From Pseudomonas indica NBRC 103045 (GTDB lineage Bacteria > Pseudomonadota > Gammaproteobacteria > Pseudomonadales > Pseudomonadaceae): a DNA stretch of 51,551 bases. Both the position numbers and the translations under genes were made by a program. This document shows, piece after piece, positions 1-8,810 of the stretch. Where the stretch lies: NCBI RefSeq assembly GCF_002091635.1, contig NZ_BDAC01000032.1:1-51551 (forward strand). The letters are read 5' to 3'. The notes below the pieces were generated by a model. It saw nothing but the letters and a program-made list of their open reading frames with translations, had not been told where the DNA came from and ran no database searches. Position 1 is the first letter of the stretch. Each line of letters opens with the position of its first letter.

Positions 1-122
1 CCGAGGGTGAAGCGGTAGGACGTGCTGATCGCCTCGTTGCCGTGGAATTCGAGCACTTGCAGGTCGTGTTCGAGGCTGTCGATGGCGAGGCTGAAGTGGG
101 GTTGGTTGGCAGCATGGAACAT
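1..122 (-). CDS. vgrG: VgrG/TssI type VI secretion spike protein, N-terminal fragment
   Basis: Only the first 40 codons are inside the window; the gene runs off the left edge. The minus-strand translation begins MFHAANQPHFSLAIDSLEHD and continues QVLEFHGNEAISTSYRF, the characteristic start of Pseudomonas VgrG proteins, whose N-terminal domain resembles phage tail gp27. VgrG forms the trimeric puncturing tip of the type VI secretion tube. A strong AAGGAGGA ribosome-binding site lies at 131-138, eight bases before the ATG, and fixes the start. Effector or immunity genes would lie to the left and cannot be seen. Confidence 0.75.
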   Translation of the reverse strand, partial: MFHAANQPHFSLAIDSLEHDLQVLEFHGNEAISTSYRFTL

Positions 123-532
123 GGCGTGGCTCCTCCTTGAGTGTTCCGTGGCCGCAGGATGGGCGAATCCCAAAGATTGGGGCAAGCCTGGATGTTTGGA
201 TTTGCGAGCGGTGTCAGGGGTGGTGGGTGAGGTGGAGAGAGTGAAGGGTGAGGTGCTTGCCTGGTGCTCACTGAGCGGCTAGAGTCCGCCGCGTCACGGT
301 TGGTGCCGTGACCAGGTGTGAGAACCTGAAATCCACGAAGGCGCGGTAGCGCCATAGCTGAGCAGCCTGAGTGACAAGCACAGGCTGTCGCATTTCTATG
401 GCGGGCCGTGTGAGGCAGGCTTCGGCCTGGCCGGCATCTTCGTGGGCCGGTTTCTCACCCTCGCACGGTCCGCCTCCAAACTCGTGAGAAGGTTTGGCGG
501 TGGTTCCTTAATTCCACGAAGGAGTGCCACAA
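123..532. other. 410-bp intergenic region with a probable conserved 5' leader
   Basis: No convincing gene; the ORF spanning 22-282 is a shadow of vgrG and its upstream DNA. The stretch from about 330 to 530 contains a run reading GGCGGGCCGTGTGAGGCAG and a GAAGG ribosome-binding-like site near 519. It resembles upstream blocks I recall in front of several small hypothetical Pseudomonas genes, but that is memory and not a search result. No promoter hexamers stand out. Confidence 0.35.
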
Positions 533-619
533 ATGCGCTATTCCTGCTTGTTCCATGCAAGCCACCAAGCAACGGTCTTTTCCGGTTACCTCTGTGTTCT
601 GGAGGTGCACCATGCCTGA
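533..619 (+). CDS. Possible 28-aa upstream leader ORF overlapping the next gene
   Basis: An ATG at 533, about nine bases after a GGAG motif, opens a 28-codon frame (begins MRYSCLFHAS) that ends with TGA at 617-619, inside the next gene, which starts at 612 in another frame. The layout suits translational coupling or a leader peptide. The product is Cys/His rich with no recognised domain. Without conservation data this may be a fortuitous frame. Confidence 0.3.
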   Translation: MRYSCLFHASHQATVFSGYLCVLEVHHA

Positions 620-866
620 CTACCGTCCCTTACCCACCTTCGCCGCCAACGGCCGGCCCGTGCTGTTCGTCGATGCCGACCTCGCCGTAGATGAACCCTA
701 CGAAGCCGGGCAGCAACGCCTGGAGGCGGCGCGCCGGCTGGCGCTGCTGTTCATGTGTGGAGAACAGCCCGTGGAGGATGGCGATGCCTTCGCGGCGGTC
801 TACCTGCTCTTGAGCGATGCGGCGGGTTTGCACGAGGCCGCATTCCAAAGGGCACGCCAGCGCTAG
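612..866 (+). CDS. Small conserved hypothetical protein
   Basis: 84 residues beginning MPDYRPLPTFAANGRPVLFV. I chose the ATG at 612 because GGAGG sits at 601-605 with ideal spacing; a longer in-frame start at 555 has no such site. The product is acidic and probably helical (a repeated AARRLALLF-type helix), with no signal peptide and no membrane segment. I recognise no domain. It faces the sigma-54 regulator tail to tail, with only 33 bases between the genes that contain a weak GCCTCG/CGAGGC hairpin (875-898). Function unknown. Confidence 0.55.
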   Translation: MPDYRPLPTFAANGRPVLFVDADLAVDEPYEAGQQRLEAARRLALLFMCGEQPVEDGDAFAAVYLLLSDAAGLHEAAFQRARQR

Positions 867-899
867 ATAGTTTCGCCTCGCGTGACTCCACACGAGGCC

Positions 900-2816
900 T
901 CACCCCCGCGTCCCGATGCCGTGCTTGCGCAGCTTGCGGTACAGGGTGTTGCGGCTGATGCCGAGTTGCTCGGCAGTGCGGGTCATGTGCCAGCGCTGGC
1001 TGTCGAGGGCGGCGATGAGGGTGGTGCGTTCCGCCTCTTCCAGCGGGCCCACGGCGGTTTCTTCCGCCTGGCTGGCGTCGAGGGCCTGGCGGATTTCCGT
1101 GGGCAGGTCGTCCAGGCGCACGCGGCCGTCTTCGCAGAGGGCCGCCAGGGTGCGCAGTACGTTGCGCAACTGGCGCACGTTGCCCGGCCAGTCGTAGGCG
1201 AGCAGTGCCTCGCGGGCGGCGCGTTCCAGGCGGATGTCCTCGCCGCGCGCTTCCTCGGCCAGCAGGTGTTCCAGCAATTCCGGTTTGTCGCTGCGCGCGC
1301 GCAGGGGCGGCAGGTCCAGCACCAGGCCATTGAGGCGGTAGTAGAGGTCTTCGCGGAAGGTGCCGGCCGCCACGCGCTCGTCCAGGGCCCGGTGGGTCGC
1401 GCTGACGATGCGCACGTCCACCGTCTGCGCCTCGCCGCCGATGGGCACCACCTGGCGCTCTTCCAGCACGCGCAGTAGGCGGGTCTGCAACGCCAGCGGC
1501 ATGTCGCCGATTTCGTCGAGGAACAGGGTGCCGCCGTCGGCCTGTTGCAGCTTGCCGCGCATCCCTTCCTTGCGTGCGCCGGTGAAGGTGCCGCCGCGGT
1601 AGCCGAACAGTTCGCTCTCGATCAGGCTTTCCGGGATCGCCGCACAGTTCAGCGCGACGAAGGGTTTGCCCGCCCGCGAACTGGCCTGGTGCACCGCCTT
1701 GGCGAAGGCTTCCTTGCCGGAGCCGGTCTCGCCGTGGAGCAGCAGCGGCACGTCGCGCTCGAACACGCGCAGGGCCCGGCGGAAATCGTTGCGCAGCCGC
1801 TCATCGCCCAGGCACAGGCCCGATGCGGCGGGCTTCGCCTGCACGTCGACCGGTGCGGCCGGCGGCGGTACCGGCAGGCTGCGTGGCTGGCCGCGCAGGC
1901 TGGCGAACAGCAGGCGCCCCTGGCGCGTGCGCAACGGCCAGGACGCGGCGGGCTGCGGGCTGGCACGGCCGAGCAGGTCGTCCAGCCGGCAATCGAAGAA
2001 GGCTTCCAGCGGCTGCCCGAGCAACTGTTCGCGGGCACCGCCGAGCAGGTTCAGCGCGCTCTGGTTGGCCGCCTTGATCCGCCCTTCGCCGTCGAACGCC
2101 AGCAACCCTTCGCTGAACAGCCCCACGTAGTCGGCCTGCAGGTGGAAGCGCAGCAGCCACTCGCCCTCGAAGCGGCGCAGGAAGTAGCAGCTCTCGATCA
2201 TCTTCGCCGAGAGGTTGACCAGCGCCATGGTGTGGAACTGACTCTGCCGCGACACGTCATGGCGCGCCGAGGAAACGTCCAGTACCGCGAGCAGGTCGCC
2301 GTAGGGGTCGAACACCGGGCTCGCCGAGCAGGTCAGGCCGGTGTGGCGGCTGCGGAAATGTTCGTCCTGGTGGATGGTCAGCGCCTGGCGTTCCACCAGG
2401 CAGGTGCCGATGCCGTTGGTGCCTTCGCGGGCCTCGCTCCAGTCGGCACCGAGCCAGAGGCCGGCGCGCTCGAAGGTCGGCCGCTCGGCGGCGGCGGTGA
2501 CGCAATTGAGGATGACTCCGCGGGAATCGGTGAGCAGTACGGCGTGGCCGGAGCCGGAGAGCTGGCGGTACAGGCTGTTCATTTCGCCGTTGGCGATTTC
2601 CAGCACCTGTTGCAGGCGCTCGCGGCATTCCAGCATGCGGCCGTGTTCCAGCACCGCGGGCGCCATCGGCAGGGCGGGGTCGAGGTGGTATTGCTCCAGG
2701 CAACGCAGCCAGGAGCGGGCAATCGATGGATCGGCCGCCGGACCGCTGGCCTGCGCCTTGCCCTGGGCCACCGTCAGAACCTGCTGCGCATGGCGGATCA
2801 GGTGATTCGCATGCAT
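900..2816 (-). CDS. eatR: Sigma-54-dependent activator of ethanolamine catabolism (EatR/AcoR type)
   Basis: 638 residues with the AcoR-like layout: a GAF-type sensor (about 70-215), a PAS-like segment (about 230-310), an AAA+ domain (about 335-565) and a C-terminal Fis-type helix-turn-helix. Walker A reads GETGSGKEAFAK and Walker B GGTLFLDEIGD; the end reads RTAEQLGISRNTLYRKLRK. The sigma-54 contact loop reads GTFTGA in place of the usual GAFTGA. It is divergent from the aldehyde dehydrogenase, and -24/-12 promoters precede both the dehydrogenase and the permease, so it very probably activates them. P. aeruginosa PA4021 (EatR) occupies the same position and is known as the ethanolamine activator. 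The inducing ligand is inferred from context. Confidence 0.88.
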   Translation of the reverse strand: MHANHLIRHAQQVLTVAQGKAQASGPAADPSIARSWLRCLEQYHLDPALPMAPAVLEHGRMLECRERLQQVLEIANGEMNSLYRQLSGSGHAVLLTDSRGVILNCVTAAAERPTFERAGLWLGADWSEAREGTNGIGTCLVERQALTIHQDEHFRSRHTGLTCSASPVFDPYGDLLAVLDVSSARHDVSRQSQFHTMALVNLSAKMIESCYFLRRFEGEWLLRFHLQADYVGLFSEGLLAFDGEGRIKAANQSALNLLGGAREQLLGQPLEAFFDCRLDDLLGRASPQPAASWPLRTRQGRLLFASLRGQPRSLPVPPPAAPVDVQAKPAASGLCLGDERLRNDFRRALRVFERDVPLLLHGETGSGKEAFAKAVHQASSRAGKPFVALNCAAIPESLIESELFGYRGGTFTGARKEGMRGKLQQADGGTLFLDEIGDMPLALQTRLLRVLEERQVVPIGGEAQTVDVRIVSATHRALDERVAAGTFREDLYYRLNGLVLDLPPLRARSDKPELLEHLLAEEARGEDIRLERAAREALLAYDWPGNVRQLRNVLRTLAALCEDGRVRLDDLPTEIRQALDASQAEETAVGPLEEAERTTLIAALDSQRWHMTRTAEQLGISRNTLYRKLRKHGIGTRG

Positions 2817-3032
2817 CTCATTGTTCTCCGCTGGGGACGCGGGATTCCCGCGCCACGAATCAGCATCGCCCAGCCCCCGCGGCTTTGCAACGTCGAGCTG
2901 ACCAATGAGTCATGCACCGTATCGAGGGCGGTACAAACTGTCACCTTCGCTGTCCCGCTTCCGCCACGGCATGAGCGAGCGGCCGTCATGCGAAGCGCTG
3001 CCGAACGCTCTAGCACGGTTCCTTACGCCGAA

Positions 3033-3048
3033 TGGCCCGGCCCTTGCT
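3033..3048 (+). promoter_or_regulatory. Sigma-54 promoter of the aldehyde dehydrogenase
   Basis: TGGCCCGGCCCTTGCT matches the sigma-54 consensus TGGCACG-N4-TTGCT with one change. The invariant GG (3034-3035) and GC (3046-3047) are exactly ten bases apart. Transcription should begin near 3059, giving a leader of about 70 bases. The divergent sigma-54 activator makes this site functionally coherent. Confidence 0.78.
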
Positions 3049-3067
3049 CCTGGCATTGCACCCGCTC

Positions 3068-3080
3068 GGGGACTGTCCCC
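3068..3080. promoter_or_regulatory. Perfect palindrome in the exaC leader
   Basis: GGGGACTGTCCCC is a 6+1+6 inverted repeat just downstream of the expected transcription start. It could be an operator or a small leader hairpin. No regulator is assigned. Confidence 0.35.
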
Positions 3081-3129
3081 AGGTCACCGAGCGCCCTCTC
3101 CGATAAACACAAGAGCCAGGAGAATCACC

Positions 3130-4650
3130 ATGCGTTACGCCCAACCCGGTACCCCCGGCGCCATCGTTTCCTTCAAGTCGCGCTACGGCAACTACATCGG
3201 CGGTGAGTTCGTCCCGCCGGTGAAGGGCCAGTACTTCACCAACACCTCTCCGGTGAACGGCCAGCCGATCGCCGAATTCCCCCGCTCCACCGCCGAAGAC
3301 ATCGACAAAGCCCTCGACGCCGCTCACGCCGCCGCCGATGCCTGGGGCCGCACCTCGGCGCAGGAGCGCTCCAACGTCCTGCTGAGGATCGCCGACCGCA
3401 TCGAGCAGAACCTCGAACTGCTCGCCGTCACCGAAACCTGGGACAACGGCAAGGCGGTGCGCGAAACCCTCAACGCGGACATCCCGCTGGCCGCCGACCA
3501 CTTCCGTTACTTCGCCGGCTGCATCCGTGCCCAGGAAGGCGCCGCCGCCGAGATCGACGATAAAACCGTGGCCTACCATATCCACGAGCCGCTGGGTGTG
3601 GTCGGGCAGATCATCCCGTGGAACTTCCCGCTGCTGATGGCTGCCTGGAAACTCGCCCCGGCCCTGGCTGCCGGCAACTGCGTGGTGCTCAAGCCGGCCG
3701 AGCAGACGCCGCTGGGCATCTGCGTGCTGATGGAGCTGATCGGTGACCTGCTGCCGCCAGGTGTGCTGAACGTGGTGCAAGGCTTCGGCAAGGAGGCCGG
3801 CGAGGCGCTGGCCACCAGCAAGCGCATCGCCAAGATCGCCTTCACCGGCTCGACACCGGTGGGCGCGCACATCCTGCGTTGCGCTGCCGACAACATCATT
3901 CCGAGCACCGTGGAACTGGGCGGCAAGAGCCCGAATATCTACTTCGAAGACATCATGCAGGCCGAGCCGGCCTTCATCGAAAAGGCTGCCGAGGGCCTGG
4001 TCCTGGCCTTCTTCAACCAGGGCGAGGTCTGCACCTGCCCGTCCCGCGCGCTGGTGCAGGAATCCATCTACCAGCCGTTCATGGCTGAGGTGATGAAGAA
4101 GGTCGAGCAGATCAAGCGCGGCGACCCACTCGACACCGACACCATGGTCGGCGCCCAGGCTTCGCAGCAGCAGTTCGAGAAAATCCTCTCCTACCTGGAA
4201 ATCGCCCAGAGCGAAGGCGCGGAAGTGCTGACCGGCGGCGGAGTGGCCAAGCTGGAAGGCAACCTGGCGAGCGGCTACTACATCCAGCCGACCCTGCTGA
4301 AGGGTCACAACAAGATGCGTGTGTTCCAGGAGGAAATCTTCGGGCCGGTGGTGGGCGTCACCACCTTCAAGGACGAAGCCGAAGCCCTGGCCATCGCCAA
4401 CGACACCGAGTACGGCCTCGGCGCCGGTGTCTGGACCCGCGACATCAACCGCGCCTACCGCATGGGCCGCGGCATCAAGGCCGGCCGTGTGTGGACCAAC
4501 TGCTACCACCTGTACCCGGCCCACGCCGCGTTCGGTGGCTACAAGAAGTCCGGCGTCGGCCGCGAAACCCACAAGATGATGCTCGATCACTACCAGCAGA
4601 CCAAGAACCTGCTGGTCAGCTACGACATCAATCCGCTGGGCTTCTTCTAG
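3130..4650 (+). CDS. exaC: NAD-dependent aldehyde dehydrogenase (acetaldehyde-oxidising, ExaC type)
   Basis: 506 residues, the usual length for this family, from the ATG at 3130 preceded by AGGAG (3118-3122); the longer open frame to 2905 crosses the promoter and is not used. The catalytic glutamate motif is [12 protein letters not shown] and the nucleophile region is [14 protein letters not shown], where the central Cys is catalytic. The cofactor region reads [20 protein letters not shown]. It should oxidise acetaldehyde released by EutBC to acetate. In P. aeruginosa the gene at this place (PA4022) has also been described as hydrazone dehydrogenase hdhA, so the physiological substrate is not certain. 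Transcribed toward the permease, with a hairpin and a second promoter between them. Confidence 0.92.
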   Translation: MRYAQPGTPGAIVSFKSRYGNYIGGEFVPPVKGQYFTNTSPVNGQPIAEFPRSTAEDIDKALDAAHAAADAWGRTSAQERSNVLLRIADRIEQNLELLAVTETWDNGKAVRETLNADIPLAADHFRYFAGCIRAQEGAAAEIDDKTVAYHIHEPLGVVGQIIPWNFPLLMAAWKLAPALAAGNCVVLKPAEQTPLGICVLMELIGDLLPPGVLNVVQGFGKEAGEALATSKRIAKIAFTGSTPVGAHILRCAADNIIPSTVELGGKSPNIYFEDIMQAEPAFIEKAAEGLVLAFFNQGEVCTCPSRALVQESIYQPFMAEVMKKVEQIKRGDPLDTDTMVGAQASQQQFEKILSYLEIAQSEGAEVLTGGGVAKLEGNLASGYYIQPTLLKGHNKMRVFQEEIFGPVVGVTTFKDEAEALAIANDTEYGLGAGVWTRDINRAYRMGRGIKAGRVWTNCYHLYPAHAAFGGYKKSGVGRETHKMMLDHYQQTKNLLVSYDINPLGFF

Positions 4651-4669
4651 TCCTTCAAGGCATCTCCGA

Positions 4670-4700
4670 CTGAAGCTGGGCCATGGAAGCCCGGCTTCAG
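4670..4700 (+). terminator. Hairpin after exaC
   Basis: A 12-bp stem (4670-4681 with 4689-4700, one G-U pair) with a 7-base loop lies 19 bases after the exaC stop. There is no T tract, so it may be a weak terminator or an mRNA-stabilising stem between exaC and the separately promoted eat gene. Confidence 0.4.
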
Positions 4701-4770
4701 CTTGCGGGGACGCTGCGCCCTGAAGCGGGCGCCATCCTTGCCAAGCCGCCGGACCGGACGCCCGCCGGCT

Positions 4771-4786
4771 TGGCACCGCCGTTGCT
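4771..4786 (+). promoter_or_regulatory. Sigma-54 promoter of the ethanolamine permease
   Basis: TGGCACCGCCGTTGCT fits the sigma-54 consensus almost perfectly, with GG (4772-4773) and GC (4784-4785) ten bases apart. Transcription should start near 4797, about 73 bases before eat. Together with the site before exaC it shows two separately initiated units probably answering to the same activator. Confidence 0.8.
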
Positions 4787-4869
4787 TTCCGATCGGTGCC
4801 AGCGCACCGAAAGCGCTTGCGTGTACCGCAGGGCATCCTGCCTGTGCGGCCATAACGAGGACATAACCC

Positions 4870-6318
4870 ATGGCTCTTGAACAAAGCAGTGCAGCCCCCG
4901 TCGGGCAAGGCACCGATTTCGAGCAGGTCAGTGCCGATTACTTCCACCATCGCCAACTGAAGAAAGGCGCCGCCGGCTGGGTCCTGCTGGTGGGCCTCGG
5001 GGTCGCCTACGTGATTTCCGGCGACTACGCCGGCTGGAACTTCGGCCTGGCCCAGGGTGGCTGGGGCGGGTTGTTCGTCGCCACCCTGCTGATGGCCACC
5101 ATGTACCTGTGCATGTGCTTCGCCCTGGCCGAACTGTCCTCGATGATCCCCACCGCCGGCGGCGGCTACGGTTTCGCCCGCAGCGCCTTCGGCCCGCTCG
5201 GCGGCTTCCTCACCGGCACGGCGATCCTCATCGAATATGCCATCGCCCCGGCGGCCATCGCGGTGTTCATCGGCGCCTACTGCGAGTCGCTGTTCGGCCT
5301 CGGCGGCTGGATGATCTACCTGGCCTTCTATGTGCTGTTCATCGGCATTCACATCTTCGGCGTCGGCGAGGCGCTGAAGCTGATGTTCATCATCACTGCC
5401 GTCGCCGCCATCGCCCTGGCGGTGTTCATCGTCGGGATGGTGCCGCATTTCTCGGTGGACAAGCTGCTCGACATCCCGGTGACCGAAGCGGCTGGCGCCA
5501 GTGCGTTCCTGCCGTTCGGCTACGTCGGTATCTGGGCGGCGATCCCCTATGCGATCTGGTTCTTCCTCGCCGTGGAAGGCGTACCGCTGGCCGCCGAAGA
5601 GACCAAGGACCCGCAGCGCGACATGCCGCGCGGGCTGATCGGCGCCATGCTGGTGCTGCTGGCCTTCGCCGGGCTGATCCTGCTGGTCGGTCCGGGCGGC
5701 GCCGGCGCCAATACCCTGGTCGCCTCCGGCAACCCGCTGGTGGAGGCATTAACCACCGCCTACGGCAAATCCACCTGGATGAGCGGCTTCGTCAACCTGG
5801 TCGGCCTGGCCGGCTTGATCGCCAGTTTCTTCTCGATCATCTACGCCTACTCGCGGCAGATTTTCGCCCTCTCCCGCGCCGGCTACCTGCCGCGCAGCCT
5901 GTCGCTGACCAACAAGAGCAAGGCGCCGGTGCTGGCGCTGGTGGTGCCCGGCATCATCGGCTTCGCCTTGTCGCTGACCGGCCAGGGCGACCTGCTGATC
6001 CTGGTGGCGGTGTTCGGCGCCACTATTTCCTACGTACTGATGATGGCCGCGCACATCGTGCTGCGCCTGCGCCGTCCGGAAATGCACCGCCCCTACCGCA
6101 CGCCCGGCGGCATCCTCACCTCGGGCGTCGCCCTGGTGCTGGCGTGCGTCGCGGTGGTGGCCGGCTTCCTCGTCGATCCGCGGGTGGTGATCGGCGCGGC
6201 TATCATCTATGGCGTGCTGATCGCCTATTTCGCCTTCTACAGCCGTCACCACCTGGTGGCCGGCACGCCGGAAGAGGAATTCGCCGCCATCGAAAAGGCC
6301 GAAGCGGCGCTCAAGTGA
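4870..6318 (+). CDS. eat: Ethanolamine permease (APC superfamily)
   Basis: 482 residues with about twelve hydrophobic membrane segments; the N-terminus MALEQSSAAPVGQGTDFEQV is cytoplasmic and hydrophilic. The first helix region contains YVISGDYAGWNFGLAQGG and the next loop SSMIPTAGGGYGFARSAFGP, both typical of the Eat ethanolamine permease branch of amino acid/polyamine transporters. It imports ethanolamine across the inner membrane. Start supported by GAGGA at 4856-4860. It sits between its own sigma-54 promoter and eutB, which follows after 55 bases, so eat-eutB-eutC probably form one transcript. Confidence 0.92.
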   Translation: MALEQSSAAPVGQGTDFEQVSADYFHHRQLKKGAAGWVLLVGLGVAYVISGDYAGWNFGLAQGGWGGLFVATLLMATMYLCMCFALAELSSMIPTAGGGYGFARSAFGPLGGFLTGTAILIEYAIAPAAIAVFIGAYCESLFGLGGWMIYLAFYVLFIGIHIFGVGEALKLMFIITAVAAIALAVFIVGMVPHFSVDKLLDIPVTEAAGASAFLPFGYVGIWAAIPYAIWFFLAVEGVPLAAEETKDPQRDMPRGLIGAMLVLLAFAGLILLVGPGGAGANTLVASGNPLVEALTTAYGKSTWMSGFVNLVGLAGLIASFFSIIYAYSRQIFALSRAGYLPRSLSLTNKSKAPVLALVVPGIIGFALSLTGQGDLLILVAVFGATISYVLMMAAHIVLRLRRPEMHRPYRTPGGILTSGVALVLACVAVVAGFLVDPRVVIGAAIIYGVLIAYFAFYSRHHLVAGTPEEEFAAIEKAEAALK

Positions 6319-6373
6319 CAACTCCGCCGCGCCGGTCTTGCGACGGGACCGGCGCGGCGTCGTGGAGAACCCT

Positions 6374-7768
6374 ATGTCCAGCTTTTCCCATTCCATCGGT
6401 GGCGAGACCTGGCGCTTCGACAGCCTGCGCGAGGTCATGGCCAAGGCCAGCCCGGCGCGCTCCGGCGACTTCCTCGCCGGGGTCGCCGCTGCCAGCGACG
6501 CCGAGCGGGTCGCGGCACAGATGACCCTGGCGGACATCCCGCTCAAGCAGTTCCTCGACGAAGCGCTGATCCCCTACGAAGACGACGAAGTCACCCGGCT
6601 GATCATCGACAGCCACGACCGTGCCGCCTTCGCCCCGGTCAGCCACCTCACGGTCGGCGGCTTCCGCGACTGGCTGCTTTCCGAGCAGGCCGACGAAGCC
6701 GCCCTGCGTGCCCTGGCGCCGGGCCTGACGCCGGAAATGGCGGCGGCGGTATCGAAGATCATGCGGGTGCAGGATCTGGTGCTGGTGGCGCAGAAAATCC
6801 GCGTGATCACCCGCTTTCGCAACACCATCGGTTTGCGCGGGCGGATGGCCACCCGCCTGCAACCGAACCACCCCACCGACGATCCGGCCGGGATCGCCGC
6901 GAGCATCCTCGACGGCCTGCTCTACGGCAACGGCGATGCGGTGATCGGCATCAACCCGGCCACCGACAGCATGGCCGGCATCGCCGAGCTGCTGAAAATG
7001 CTCGACGCCATCATCCAGCGCTACGAGATTCCCACCCAGGCCTGCGTGCTGACCCACGTCACCACCTCGATAGAGGCCATCGAGCGCGGCGTGCCGCTGG
7101 ACTTGGTGTTCCAGTCCATCGCCGGCACCGAGGCGGCCAACGCCAGCTTCGGCATCAGCCTGAAGATTCTCCAGGAAGGCTACGAGGCGGGCCTCTCGCA
7201 AAAGCGCGGCACCCTCGGCGACAACCTCATGTACTTCGAGACCGGCCAGGGCAGCGCGCTGTCGGCCAACGCCCACCATGGCGTCGACCAGCAGACCTGC
7301 GAGGCCCGCGCCTACGCCGTGGCACGCGCCTACAAGCCACTGCTGGTGAATACCGTGGTCGGCTTCATCGGCCCGGAGTACCTGTACAACGGCAAGCAGA
7401 TCATCCGCGCCGGCCTGGAGGATCACTTCTGCGGCAAGCTGCTCGGCGTGCCCATGGGCTGCGACATCTGCTACACCAACCATGCCGAGGCCGACCAGGA
7501 CGACATGGACATGCTGCTCACCCTGCTGGGCGTGGCGGGCATCAACTTCATCATGGGCATTCCCGGCTCCGACGACGTGATGCTCAACTACCAGACCACC
7601 TCCTTCCACGACGCCCTCTACGCCCGCCAGACCCTGGGCTTGAAGCCGGCGCCGGAATTCGAGGCCTGGCTGGAACGGATGGGCATCCTCATCCAGCGCG
7701 ACGGCCGCGTGTGCCTCGGCGAGCAACTGCCGTCGGCGTTCCGCCAAGCGCTGGCGCAGTTGGGCTGA
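6374..7768 (+). CDS. eutB: Ethanolamine ammonia-lyase, large subunit
   Basis: 464 residues, the standard EutB length, starting at the ATG at 6374 (MSSFSHSIGGETWRFDSLRE) with GGAG seven bases upstream. Recognisable family segments include RTFRNTIGLRG-like ITRFRNTIGLRGRMATRLQP, INPATDSMAGIAELL and TNHAEADQDDMDMLLTLL. With EutC it forms the adenosylcobalamin-dependent enzyme that converts ethanolamine to acetaldehyde and ammonia. No microcompartment shell genes are present, so this is the short non-carboxysomal version of the pathway, in which acetaldehyde would be removed directly by the neighbouring dehydrogenase. Confidence 0.96.
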   Translation: MSSFSHSIGGETWRFDSLREVMAKASPARSGDFLAGVAAASDAERVAAQMTLADIPLKQFLDEALIPYEDDEVTRLIIDSHDRAAFAPVSHLTVGGFRDWLLSEQADEAALRALAPGLTPEMAAAVSKIMRVQDLVLVAQKIRVITRFRNTIGLRGRMATRLQPNHPTDDPAGIAASILDGLLYGNGDAVIGINPATDSMAGIAELLKMLDAIIQRYEIPTQACVLTHVTTSIEAIERGVPLDLVFQSIAGTEAANASFGISLKILQEGYEAGLSQKRGTLGDNLMYFETGQGSALSANAHHGVDQQTCEARAYAVARAYKPLLVNTVVGFIGPEYLYNGKQIIRAGLEDHFCGKLLGVPMGCDICYTNHAEADQDDMDMLLTLLGVAGINFIMGIPGSDDVMLNYQTTSFHDALYARQTLGLKPAPEFEAWLERMGILIQRDGRVCLGEQLPSAFRQALAQLG

Positions 7769-7777
7769 CGGCACCGC

Positions 7778-7799
7778 GGGCGAATGACTTCGCCCCTAC
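7778..7799. repeat. REP-like palindrome between eutB and eutC
   Basis: GGGCGAATGACTTCGCCCC followed by TAC is a degenerate copy of the palindrome found at least ten more times in the window. It lies in the 50-base eutB-eutC gap, so it is transcribed inside the operon. Confidence 0.55.
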
Positions 7800-7818
7800 A
7801 TGAGAAGCGAGACGCGAG

Positions 7819-8643
7819 ATGAAAGACCGCACCCCCGCCACCGAGAATCCCTGGCAGCAACTGCGCAACCTGACCCCGGCGCGGATTGCCCTCGGCCGTG
7901 CCGGCACCAGCCTGCCGACCGGCGCGCAACTGGATTTCCAGTTCGCCCACGCCCAGGCGCGCGACGCCGTGCACCTGCCCTTCGAGCCGGAAACCCTCGC
8001 CGGGCAACTGGCCGCCCGTGGCCGGGAAACCCTGCTGCTGCATAGCGCGGCCGGCGACCGCGACCAGTACCTGCAACGTCCCGACCTCGGTCGCCGCCTG
8101 GACGACGCCTCGGCACGGTTGCTGGATGAACACGCCGCCACCCATCCCGAGGGCTACGACCTGGCCATCGTCGTCGCCGATGGGCTCTCGGCCCTGGCCA
8201 TCCACCGGCACGCCGCACCCTTCCTGCAACGCCTGGATGAGCAGATGGCCGGCGACGGCTGGTCGCTGGCGCCCATCGTCCTCGTCCGCCAGGGCCGGGT
8301 GGCGGTGGCCGACGAGATCGGCGAACGGCTCAAGGCGAAGATGACGGTGATCCTGATCGGCGAGCGCCCCGGTCTCAGCTCGCCGGACAGCCTCGGCCTG
8401 TACTTCACCTACGGCCCGCGGGTCGGACTGACCGATGCCTGGCGCAACTGCATTTCCAACGTGCGCCTGGAAGGGCTCAGCTACGGCATGGCGGCGCACC
8501 GGCTGCTTTACCTGATGCGCGAGGCCTGCCGGCGACAGCTCTCCGGGGTCAACCTGAAGGATGAAGCGGAAATGCACAGCCTGGAAGGCGAAGGCGGCGC
8601 ACCGACACGCGGCAATTTCCTCCTCCCCAGCCTCGATACCTGA
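7819..8643 (+). CDS. eutC: Ethanolamine ammonia-lyase, small subunit
   Basis: 274 residues beginning [20 protein letters not shown]. The family motifs [20 protein letters not shown], the segment [27 protein letters not shown] and the [19 protein letters not shown] stretch are all visible. EutC binds EutB and contributes to the B12 site. It follows eutB by 50 bases and is followed by a hairpin at 8652-8675, which probably ends the operon. The ribosome-binding site is modest (GCGAG just before the ATG). Confidence 0.95.
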   Translation: MKDRTPATENPWQQLRNLTPARIALGRAGTSLPTGAQLDFQFAHAQARDAVHLPFEPETLAGQLAARGRETLLLHSAAGDRDQYLQRPDLGRRLDDASARLLDEHAATHPEGYDLAIVVADGLSALAIHRHAAPFLQRLDEQMAGDGWSLAPIVLVRQGRVAVADEIGERLKAKMTVILIGERPGLSSPDSLGLYFTYGPRVGLTDAWRNCISNVRLEGLSYGMAAHRLLYLMREACRRQLSGVNLKDEAEMHSLEGEGGAPTRGNFLLPSLDT

Positions 8644-8651
8644 ACGGAAAA

Positions 8652-8675
8652 GCCGCCGGACATGCGGACGGCGGC
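8652..8675 (+). terminator. Probable terminator after eutC
   Basis: GCCGCCG (8652-8658) pairs with CGGCGGC (8669-8675) over a 10-base loop, eight bases after the eutC stop and followed by TCATT. The T tract is poor, so efficiency is uncertain. Confidence 0.55.
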
Positions 8676-8810
8676 TCATTCCGGGCGCTCAATCCGTAAT
8701 CAAACGCTTGCTTGGATTGCGCTTTCCACAACCTTTGATGCAGCATCGAACGCAATGGCAAAGCAGTTGCGTTGCTTGGCCAGCCCACATCATGACGTCG
8801 AGGACTCCCC

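Larger units (their letters stand above)
2817..3129 (+). promoter_or_regulatory. Divergent eatR/exaC control region
   Basis: 313 bp without a gene. It holds the sigma-54 promoter at 3033-3048 and a palindrome at 3068-3080, described separately. Activator sites would be expected at about 2880-3000, where repeated CTGTC and CCGC-type words occur, but I see no clear inverted repeat to name as the binding site. Confidence 0.5.

Noticed and set aside
22-282. 86-codon plus-strand frame at the left end
   Set aside because: It overlaps the vgrG start on the opposite strand, and its product (Trp/Leu/Ser rich) has no ribosome-binding site or domain.
3010-5448. 812-codon open frame on the minus strand opposite exaC and eat
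   Set aside because: High-GC shadow: rich in Gly, Asp, His and Gln with no domain, while the plus strand carries clear aldehyde dehydrogenase and permease motifs.
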